A stretch of 64,000 nt of DNA, taken from positions 128,083 to 192,082 of the forward strand of contig JAJCYG010000099.1 in NCBI GenBank assembly GCA_029263055.1, in the 5' to 3' direction. This DNA comes from Actinomycetes bacterium (GTDB lineage: Bacteria; Auribacterota; JAJCYG01). The notes under the pieces are model-generated. The model was not told where the DNA came from, did not search any database, and saw only the letters and a program-made list of their open reading frames with translations. Below, one piece after another: positions 51,626 through 58,302 of this stretch. The stretch's first letter is position 1. The number at the start of each line of letters is the position of its first letter. Position numbers and translations under genes: made by a program.

Positions 51626-52756
51626 ATGAAAAATTTAAAAGTTGCTTTGGTTCATGATTGGCTCAATGGAATGCGTGGTGGAGAAAAAGTACTTGAAGTG
51701 CTTTGCGAGCTATTCCCTACAGCTGACGTCTATACTTTGATTTATGAAAAAGAAAAAATTTCAAAGACAATCAATAGCCATTCGATTCAAACTTCTTTTA
51801 TTGATCGGCTTCCAGGCGCACACAAACATTATCGTTACCTGCTGCCTCTTTTTCCAAAAGCAATTGAGTCTTTTGATTTGAGTCAAAAAAATTATGACTT
51901 GGTGATCAGCACGAGCCATTGTGTGGCTAAGGGAATTATTCCGCCGAAAAAAGCCTTTCATCTTTGTTACTGCTTTACGCCTATGCGTTATGCCTGGGCA
52001 TTGCAAAAAGATTACTTGGGCAAAGGCCTTAAACGGATTTTAGCGGCTCCAGTTTTATCCGCGCTTCGTTCATGGGATAAAAAGAGCAGTGTGCGTGTGA
52101 ATCAATTTGTGGGAATTTCTCATTATGTGGCCAAGCGGATCCAAACCTACTATGGCCGTCAAGCTGATATGATTTATCCACCTGTGAGCACCGATCAATT
52201 TAAAGGCAATAGCCAAAAGAGTGATTCTTTTTTAATTCTTTCTGCTTTAGTTCCTTATAAGCGAGTTGATTTGGCGATTCAGGCGTTTAATGAGTTGGGA
52301 CTTCCGCTTAAGGTGATTGGGGCTGGGAGTGATGATGCTAAGCTCAAAGCCCTGGCCAAATCAAATATTACCTTTTTGGGGTGGCAGTCGGATGATGTGG
52401 TGCAACAAGAATTGGCTCAAGCCCGTGCTCTGATCTTTCCTGGGAAGGAAGATTTTGGTATTGTCCCTCTTGAGTCATTGGCTTCTGGGACCCCTGTGAT
52501 TGCTTATGGTAAAGGGGGGCTTTTAGAAACGATTCGACCTTTGAATGGCCAGAGTCCAAAGCAAGCAAGTGGATTGTTCTTTTATGAACAGACTCAAGAA
52601 GCATTGGTTGAGGCAATCCAAAAATTTATTCAGGTAGAAGATGAGTTTGATCAGAACTTTTTACAAGCTGAGGCTGAAAAATTTAACCGCGAGCGTTTCA
52701 AAAATGAAATGTCTCAATACATAAAAGAGAAATATGAGTCGTTCCAACTGGCGTAG
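51626..52756 (+). CDS. GT4-family glycosyltransferase (WbaZ-like)
   Basis: 376 residues. It opens with KVALVHDWLNGMRGGEKVLEVL, typical of WbaZ-like mannosyltransferases, with CYCFTPMRYAWALQKDYL in the acceptor domain. The donor domain has SALVPYKRVDLAIQAFNEL and KEDFGIVPLESLASGTPVIAYGKGG. It probably adds sugar residues to a lipid-linked intermediate made by the next gene product. There is no Shine-Dalgarno sequence; the AT-rich 75 bases upstream contain TATAAA at 51598. It overlaps the WcaJ-like gene by 23 bases. Confidence 0.9.
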   Translation: MKNLKVALVHDWLNGMRGGEKVLEVLCELFPTADVYTLIYEKEKISKTINSHSIQTSFIDRLPGAHKHYRYLLPLFPKAIESFDLSQKNYDLVISTSHCVAKGIIPPKKAFHLCYCFTPMRYAWALQKDYLGKGLKRILAAPVLSALRSWDKKSSVRVNQFVGISHYVAKRIQTYYGRQADMIYPPVSTDQFKGNSQKSDSFLILSALVPYKRVDLAIQAFNELGLPLKVIGAGSDDAKLKALAKSNITFLGWQSDDVVQQELAQARALIFPGKEDFGIVPLESLASGTPVIAYGKGGLLETIRPLNGQSPKQASGLFFYEQTQEALVEAIQKFIQVEDEFDQNFLQAEAEKFNRERFKNEMSQYIKEKYESFQLA

Positions 52757-54149
52757 AAGCTACACGCCTTTAGTCACAATTTTGCTGGTTTTAGGGGATG
52801 TTCTCACTTTGGGGATTTCCTTTGCCACGGCCTATTGGTTTCGGTTTTATTCAGGAGTTGTTGAGGTTGTGAAAGGGATTCCTCCTGCAGACCAATATAT
52901 CTGGGCTTTTCCTATTGTGGTGATGGTTTTCTTATATGTCTTTAAGTCTGCTCACCTTTATCGCAAGCGCCAAGGTTTTTCCCTCTTTTCTGAAATAGGA
53001 AAGGTCATTCGAGCTGTAAGTATTGGTTTCTTCATCTTAATGGCTCTGAACTTTTTGTACCGAGGAGATGTTCCTTTCTCACGCGCTTTTGTGCTGATTG
53101 CATGGGCTTTTTCGATTTTCTTTCTATCCATTAACCGAGGCATTTCCAATCAATTTGATCTGTGGTTGCGCAAACGTAAAAAACAAGGGATCAAAGTCCT
53201 TATTATTGGCACAGGAACAGCTGCCCAACGTTTGATTCGAGGCATTGAGAATAACCCTAGATTGGACTATGAAGTATTGGGTGTGGTGGCGACTGAATCA
53301 GTGTATGAAACCCAGTTTACAGGTAAGGAAGTGGTTGGCACGTTAAATGATTTTAGTGAGATTGTGCAAAAGAGAGGGGCTGAGATGGCTATCTTAACCG
53401 TTCCTAATATTGACCATCAGAAAATTGTGCATCTCATGCTTCAGTGCGAAAAAAATATGGTTCAGTTTCAATTGGTTCCAGATATGTTTGAAATTTTAAC
53501 CACTCAATTTAATATCACTCATATTAATGGGATTCCGCTTTTGGGTTTAAAAGAGATTCCATTGGTTAATTTGTGGCACCGATTTCAAAAAAGAACGTTT
53601 GATATTTTTAGTTCTTTGTTTGGTTTGGTGGTGGCTTCACCTGTTTTTTTATTTGCCGCGCTTTGGATCAAGTTTGATTCAAAAGGGCCTTTGTTTTATT
53701 CGCAAGAGCGTTGCGGGGAAGATGGCACCACGTTTAATCTTTATAAGTTTCGGACTATGAAAGAAGATGCGGAAGCTGAAACAGGCCCTGTTTGGGCTGC
53801 AGAAGATGATCCTCGCCGTACTAAAAGTGGTGAAGTGTTGCGTCGCCTGAATTGGGATGAATTGCCACAGCTTTGGAATGTGTTCAAAGGGGATATGAGT
53901 TTAGTGGGTCCGCGGCCTGAACGCCCTCACTTTGTGAATCAGTTTAAAGAAGATGTGCCTCGTTATATGTCGCGCCACTTAGTTCGTTCCGGCATGACTG
54001 GTTGGGCTCAAGTGAATGGCTTGCGCGGCAACACCGATATCCGCCAACGCATTGAATATGATTTGTTTTATATGGAAAATTGGTCTCTTATCTTTGATGT
54101 GAAGATTGTGCTCCTCACCATTCTTCGTGGGACCTTGAATGCCTACTGA
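52734..54149 (+). CDS. Polyprenyl-phosphate sugar phosphotransferase (WcaJ-type)
   Basis: 471 residues. Four to five N-terminal membrane helices (about 10-125), a CoA-binding-like Rossmann domain (KVLIIGTGTAAQRLIRGIENNP) and a fifth helix (about 285-305) precede the bacterial sugar transferase domain: KGPLFYSQERCGEDGTTFNLYKFRTMKEDAE, RRLNWDELPQLWNVFKGDMSLVGPRPERP. It transfers a sugar phosphate to undecaprenyl phosphate, the first committed step of exopolysaccharide repeat-unit synthesis. Overlaps with both neighbours place it in a polysaccharide operon. Confidence 0.95.
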   Translation: MSRSNWRRSYTPLVTILLVLGDVLTLGISFATAYWFRFYSGVVEVVKGIPPADQYIWAFPIVVMVFLYVFKSAHLYRKRQGFSLFSEIGKVIRAVSIGFFILMALNFLYRGDVPFSRAFVLIAWAFSIFFLSINRGISNQFDLWLRKRKKQGIKVLIIGTGTAAQRLIRGIENNPRLDYEVLGVVATESVYETQFTGKEVVGTLNDFSEIVQKRGAEMAILTVPNIDHQKIVHLMLQCEKNMVQFQLVPDMFEILTTQFNITHINGIPLLGLKEIPLVNLWHRFQKRTFDIFSSLFGLVVASPVFLFAALWIKFDSKGPLFYSQERCGEDGTTFNLYKFRTMKEDAEAETGPVWAAEDDPRRTKSGEVLRRLNWDELPQLWNVFKGDMSLVGPRPERPHFVNQFKEDVPRYMSRHLVRSGMTGWAQVNGLRGNTDIRQRIEYDLFYMENWSLIFDVKIVLLTILRGTLNAY

Positions 54150-54969
54150 TCCCATGGTTTCTGTTGTGATTCCTACTTATAATCGAGCTGGTTTTATTAA
54201 AGAGGCGATTGATTCTGTTTTGGCTCAGACCTATTCTGAGTTGGAGTTGATTGTGGTTGATGATGGTTCGATCGATGAGACGGAGAAAATCCTTCTTCCG
54301 TACAAAAATAAAATTCACCTTCTCAAACAAGAAAACAAAGGGGTGAGTGCGGCTCGCAACTTGGGCATTGCTCAGGCTAAAGGGGAGTGGGTTGCGTTTT
54401 TAGATTCAGATGATTTGTGGAAAAAAGATAAGTTGGCCAAGCAAATGCTTTGGTTGAGGTTGCATCAGCAAGTGTTGATTTGTCATACAGATGAAATTTG
54501 GAGTCGAGGGGGTGAGCGTGTTCATCCTTTAAAAAAGCACGCAAAGCCGCATGGATGGATTTTTGAAAAGTGTTTGCCTATGTGTGTGGTGAGCCCTTCT
54601 TCTGTGGTGATTCATAAAAGCTTGTTTGAAAAATATGGCACATTTGATGAAAGTTTGCCTGCTTGTGAAGATTATGATTTGTGGTTGCGTTTCGCGGCAA
54701 AGGTGACATTTGGATTTGTCCCTGAAAAACTTTTGACCAAGCGAGGCGGACGTGAGGATCAGCTTTCAACCCAGCATTGGGGGTTGGATCGATTTCGTGT
54801 ACAGTCTTTGGTTAAATTGATTCAGTCAGGGGTACTTAAACCGGCTCAGTTGGATTTGACTAAAGAAATGGTGCGCCATAAATGTGCTATTTTAGCCAAA
54901 GGGTCTCGAAAACGAGATAAACTAGAAGAAGAGAAAAAATATTTAGAGATCATCAATGAAAATAAATGA
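54139..54969 (+). CDS. GT2-family glycosyltransferase
   Basis: 276 residues. The GT-A fold is clear: VSVVIPTYNRAGFIKEAIDSVLAQTY, VVDDGSIDET, NKGVSAARNLGIAQAKGEWVAFLDSDDLW with the DxD-type motif, then ACEDYDLWLRFA. It overlaps the upstream gene by 11 bases and the downstream one by 14. It belongs to the polysaccharide operon; the acceptor and donor are unknown. Confidence 0.93.
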   Translation: MPTDPMVSVVIPTYNRAGFIKEAIDSVLAQTYSELELIVVDDGSIDETEKILLPYKNKIHLLKQENKGVSAARNLGIAQAKGEWVAFLDSDDLWKKDKLAKQMLWLRLHQQVLICHTDEIWSRGGERVHPLKKHAKPHGWIFEKCLPMCVVSPSSVVIHKSLFEKYGTFDESLPACEDYDLWLRFAAKVTFGFVPEKLLTKRGGREDQLSTQHWGLDRFRVQSLVKLIQSGVLKPAQLDLTKEMVRHKCAILAKGSRKRDKLEEEKKYLEIINENK

Positions 54970-55372
54970 GATAGCCGATCAATTAAAAGCAAGTGTGAGT
55001 TTGAAGAGAGAGTTTAAAGAGGCGCTTTCTGATTGCATGAAGCGTGATGACGCCACTGAAGAAAGTATTTTAACTCAAATTGAGTTAGAGGCTCTATTAG
55101 AACATAATGATTTGTCTAGAGCACAGAAATGCCAAGAATTGCGGTGGCGGTTGCACAAACTACGTTATCCTAAATTAGCTGAAGCAGAGCAACGGTTTCA
55201 GCAAGCCAAGAAAAAGCTTTGTCTTCCTGAGTCGATTCATATTAATCCTTCAGATTTTTTTGAGAAAAAAGAAATTAAAATTGAAATCAAATCTCGTTCT
55301 CAAAAAGAGTTTAAAGAACAAATTAATAAATTAAAGACCATTCAAAATGAAATAGATGATCTGTTTGTATGA
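54956..55372 (+). CDS. Small helical protein between GT2 and the SPL-like gene
   Basis: 138 residues, soluble, rich in Lys, Glu and Gln, probably mostly helical with coiled-coil parts (LAEAEQRFQQAKKKL; KEFKEQINKLKTIQNEIDDL). There is no signal or membrane segment. I do not recognise it. It overlaps the GT2 gene by 14 bases and the radical SAM gene by 4, so translation is coupled. The tight junction with the SPL-like gene suggests it works with that enzyme, for example as a partner subunit. That is inference only. Confidence 0.65.
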   Translation: MKINEIADQLKASVSLKREFKEALSDCMKRDDATEESILTQIELEALLEHNDLSRAQKCQELRWRLHKLRYPKLAEAEQRFQQAKKKLCLPESIHINPSDFFEKKEIKIEIKSRSQKEFKEQINKLKTIQNEIDDLFV

Positions 55373-56481
55373 AACCAGCTGTTGCGTATCTTCCAGATGA
55401 AATTGTTGTAGAAGAGTCGGTCAAACAGGCTCCGGTAACTCAACGTGTGTTAGAGCGCTTGAGCCAGGTTCCTGTTCGTTTTTTACCTGATAGCAATCAA
55501 GTTCGTTTTGCTCTCTCAGGTGACAAGCAGGCCCAGACTAAGGGTAAAAAAGTTTTAGCCTTAGTTAATCACAAGGGAAAGTTTCTTAAGCCTCGTGCGG
55601 ATGTGCCACATTACCGATGTTACAATTACCACTATTTGTATTGGGGCACGAACTGTCATTTGGAATGTACTTACTGCATCTTACAAGCCTTCTTAAATAA
55701 TCCGTTGATTACCTTGCATGTGAATACAGAGGATCTAAAAAAAGAATTAACTGAACGGTTTCAAGACCCCAGTTCTTTTTGGAGAGTGAGTAGCGGGGAA
55801 GTGGCAGACAGCCTGGCCATGGAACCGATTACAGGCTTGATGGAAGAACTGATCCCTTTTTTTGCTCAGCATGACAATGCGGTCTTAGAACTTAAAACAA
55901 AAACTTCTTTGGTGGACAGTTTGCTCAAGCTTGATCACAGAGGTAGAACTGTAGTGGGTTGGTCTTTAAATACACCTAAAATTATTCAAGAAGAAGAACT
56001 AAAGACAAGCGACTTAGATGATCGCTTAGCTGCAGCTAAAAAAGCACAAGATGCCGGTTACTTGATTGGCTTTCACTTAGACCCATTAGTCTATTACCAC
56101 GAGTGGGAACAAGATTATCAGCAGCTTATTCAAAAAACATTTTCTCTCATTGATCCCAATCGAGTCGCATGGGTCAGTATTGGCGGATTACGCTTTCTGC
56201 CTGAAATGAAATCAATCATTCAACAACGTTTTCCAAAAAGCAAAATCATCTACGGCGAACAGATCCGCGGTACAGATGGCAAAAGCCGCTACTTTCGTCC
56301 GCTACGCGCCGAAATGTTCAAAAAAATAAACAGCTGGCTCAAAGAAATTTCCCCAAATCTATTTACTTACCTCTGCATGGAAACCCCAGAAGTGTGGGAA
56401 GAGGCCCTTGGATTTGTTCCTGAAAATGATGCTCATTTGTCGCAGTTAATGGATGAACGGGCCCTATCACTTCGTTCTTAG
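55369..56481 (+). CDS. Radical SAM protein of the spore photoproduct lyase-like family
   Basis: 370 residues. The radical SAM Cys triad is C96-x3-C100-x2-C103 in GTNCHLECTYC, followed by ILQAFLNNPLITLHVNTEDL, which matches the SplB pattern (C-Y-L-Q, then Y-V-N). Further on, WSLNTPKIIQ, DRLAAAKKAQDAGYLIGFHLDPL and IIYGEQIRG align with the same family. In Bacillus SPL a conserved Cys supplies the final H atom in thymine-dimer reversal. The equivalent block here reads WRVSSGEVADSL, with no Cys. It may repair DNA by a variant route or modify another substrate. It is the last gene of the polysaccharide operon and converges with the PEP-CTERM gene (4-base overlap). Confidence 0.8.
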   Translation: MKPAVAYLPDEIVVEESVKQAPVTQRVLERLSQVPVRFLPDSNQVRFALSGDKQAQTKGKKVLALVNHKGKFLKPRADVPHYRCYNYHYLYWGTNCHLECTYCILQAFLNNPLITLHVNTEDLKKELTERFQDPSSFWRVSSGEVADSLAMEPITGLMEELIPFFAQHDNAVLELKTKTSLVDSLLKLDHRGRTVVGWSLNTPKIIQEEELKTSDLDDRLAAAKKAQDAGYLIGFHLDPLVYYHEWEQDYQQLIQKTFSLIDPNRVAWVSIGGLRFLPEMKSIIQQRFPKSKIIYGEQIRGTDGKSRYFRPLRAEMFKKINSWLKEISPNLFTYLCMETPEVWEEALGFVPENDAHLSQLMDERALSLRS

Positions 56482-56505
56482 ATTGATTTTCTACGATAAC
56501 GAAGT
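56469..56505. terminator. Inverted repeat spanning convergent gene ends
   Basis: ACTTCGTT (56469-56476) and AACGAAGT (56498-56505) are perfect complements with a 21-base loop holding both stop codons. It is a possible bidirectional terminator, with no long T run. Confidence 0.35.
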
Positions 56506-57824
56506 AGTCCTAAGAGGCCAGAGCCTAATAAGAAGAGGGTGGTGGGTTCGGGGTTTACTCCGACTCCAAAGTCTGAAAGGGTGGCTGAAGCAAAAAATGA
56601 AGTGATGGTGTTGTTTACTGTGTCAATGCTTACAGTTTGTCCCTGAATTACAGCTCCACCTCCAGTTAAATGAAAGAGTTGAAAACTTGTTTCATTAAAG
56701 CCTAAAAGTTCATTTGGATCGTAACTTAATGTGACGGTCATTCCAGCACCTGCATTAATGGTTGCTGTTGACGTAATATCTCTTACAGAGGTTTCATCTA
56801 AAGCAAAGACGGCACCATCTGCCAATAAACTATTAATGGCTGATTGATTAGAGGCTGTGCTGATGGTGTGTCCATCAGCTGTGATGTCGGTAAAGTTGAT
56901 GGTTCTGTCGCCCCCTAATTGTATTTCGGTTCCTTCATCTGTTGTTTCAGAATTTTCGTCTAATATTGCGAGACCTCTTGGTTGGTTCAAGGCAGATAAG
57001 ATTTGAGATGAATTAGACCCATCCAAATCAGCACGAATAATGGCATCTGCGCTAGAGTCGGCGAGATAAAATTTATTGCCTTGGGGATCAACCTCAATAC
57101 CTAAAGGGTTAATTAATCCAGACGATAGGACAACTGTGGGATTGCTTCCATCTAAGTCTGCGCTTCTGACTCCAACACCTCCTGCAGTGTAGTAAATCTT
57201 TTCATTAACAGTATCAACATCGATTCCAAAAACAGATCCTTGTCCCGTTAAAATATCGACTTTTCCTGAACCATCAAGGTTGGCTTGCATCACTTTTTGA
57301 GAGATAAAATCAGTCATATAGATCTTTTCATTGATGCTGTCTACAGTAATTCCTGAGGGTGCGTTTAATCCAGTATTAAGAATAACTTCCACATTTGATC
57401 CGTCCAAATTAGCTCTTTTAAAACTTCCCCCACCAGATTGTTCTGCCCAATACATTTTTCCGTTCCCAATGTCTAAATCAATTGAAACAGGTTGGCTTAA
57501 TCCCGTTCCGATCAAGAGTTCTTCATTGGATCCATCAAAATTAGAACGTCTGATTTCATTAATAATCCCTCCGCTAACTCTCATATTGACCCAATAGAGT
57601 TTGTTATTGAATGGATCAATGGCGAGGTCTCTAGGTGTAGAATTAATTGGCACGTTTGTAACGAGTGTGAGATTGCTGCCGTCAGGATCGACTTTATAGA
57701 TTTTGCGTTCATTGACATCTGTGTAGAAGACTTTTAACGCAGCTGTTTCAGCATCAGACGGAAGGATTAGGTTAGTGCTATAAATTAAAAGTAAAACTAA
57801 ACAATACTTTGTTATTAGCTTCAT
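56478..57824 (-). CDS. PEP-CTERM protein with six-bladed YWTD-type propeller
   Basis: 448 residues. A signal peptide (about 1-26) precedes six repeats of the LDL-receptor YWTD type, each with K-x-Y-W/Y and D-G-S-N (for example ANLDGSN, ADLDGSN), enough for one six-bladed propeller (about 30-290). A beta-rich segment follows. The C-terminus is a classical PEP-CTERM sorting signal: PEPTTLFLLGSGLLGLL then RYRRK. Such proteins are processed by an exosortase and go to the outer surface in exopolysaccharide-producing bacteria; no exosortase gene is in the window. The adjacent polysaccharide operon fits that link. It has a strong promoter with a leaderless-type spacing. Confidence 0.9.
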   Translation of the reverse strand: MKLITKYCLVLLLIYSTNLILPSDAETAALKVFYTDVNERKIYKVDPDGSNLTLVTNVPINSTPRDLAIDPFNNKLYWVNMRVSGGIINEIRRSNFDGSNEELLIGTGLSQPVSIDLDIGNGKMYWAEQSGGGSFKRANLDGSNVEVILNTGLNAPSGITVDSINEKIYMTDFISQKVMQANLDGSGKVDILTGQGSVFGIDVDTVNEKIYYTAGGVGVRSADLDGSNPTVVLSSGLINPLGIEVDPQGNKFYLADSSADAIIRADLDGSNSSQILSALNQPRGLAILDENSETTDEGTEIQLGGDRTINFTDITADGHTISTASNQSAINSLLADGAVFALDETSVRDITSTATINAGAGMTVTLSYDPNELLGFNETSFQLFHLTGGGAVIQGQTVSIDTVNNTITSFFASATLSDFGVGVNPEPTTLFLLGSGLLGLLRYRRKSI

Positions 57825-57834
57825 ATCTAATTAA

Positions 57835-57863
57835 AGTATATCACCTAAATGTGTTTATGTCAA
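57835..57863 (-). promoter_or_regulatory. Strong predicted promoter of the PEP-CTERM gene
   Basis: On the minus strand TTGACA (complement of 57858-57863), 17 bases, TATACT (complement of 57835-57840). The ATG begins only 10 bases past the -10 box, with no ribosome-binding site between. Confidence 0.7.
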
Positions 57864-57871
57864 GTAGATGC

Positions 57872-58225
57872 CTAGTTTAAGGTGATTTCAACGCCTGTGG
57901 TCTCAATGTCATGGATAATGGGGTGGTTTTCTTCTTTGTAGCCGTCATAGGTGGCTTGATCCATCACAAAGGGAGAGAGTTGGGTTGTGGCGTGTTCTGA
58001 GAGGTCTTCAGCGATTTGGTTGATTTCGTCTGAGTCTTCTGAGTTCATTTCTGAGAGTAAAAAGAGAACATCAATTTCGCCAGGAACCGATTTATTAGCG
58101 GTTCTGCCGAAAATCATAACTTTTTCAAGCCGATCGCCTAGAACCTCTTCAGCAATATCGTGAAAGGCAAAGACTGATTCAGCTTCTTCGGGTGTAAGTA
58201 ATTCTTTAATCTTCTTTTTTGACAT
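57872..58225 (-). CDS. Nucleotidyltransferase-like small protein
   Basis: 117 residues from the ATG at 58225-58223; an upstream ATG at 58255 would add 10 residues, and neither has a clear ribosome-binding site. The central block LEKVMIFGRTANKSVPGEIDVLFLL matches the minimal nucleotidyltransferase pattern (hydrophobic-G-S-x-A-x6-9-S-D-I-D-hhh), but the key G-S reads G-R and the first catalytic Asp is Glu. It may be an inactive or variant MNT-type protein. No HEPN partner is adjacent, so a toxin-antitoxin pair is not supported. Confidence 0.55.
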   Translation of the reverse strand: MSKKKIKELLTPEEAESVFAFHDIAEEVLGDRLEKVMIFGRTANKSVPGEIDVLFLLSEMNSEDSDEINQIAEDLSEHATTQLSPFVMDQATYDGYKEENHPIIHDIETTGVEITLN

Positions 58226-58302
58226 GGGAATCAATATAACATACCTTAAATTCATTGGGAATGGCCTGAGTGTAAAAATTTTATAAATAAAGATTGGCGT
58301 TA

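Noticed and set aside
57872..58225. MNT/HEPN toxin-antitoxin pair
   Set aside because: No HEPN-domain gene lies next to the nucleotidyltransferase-like gene.
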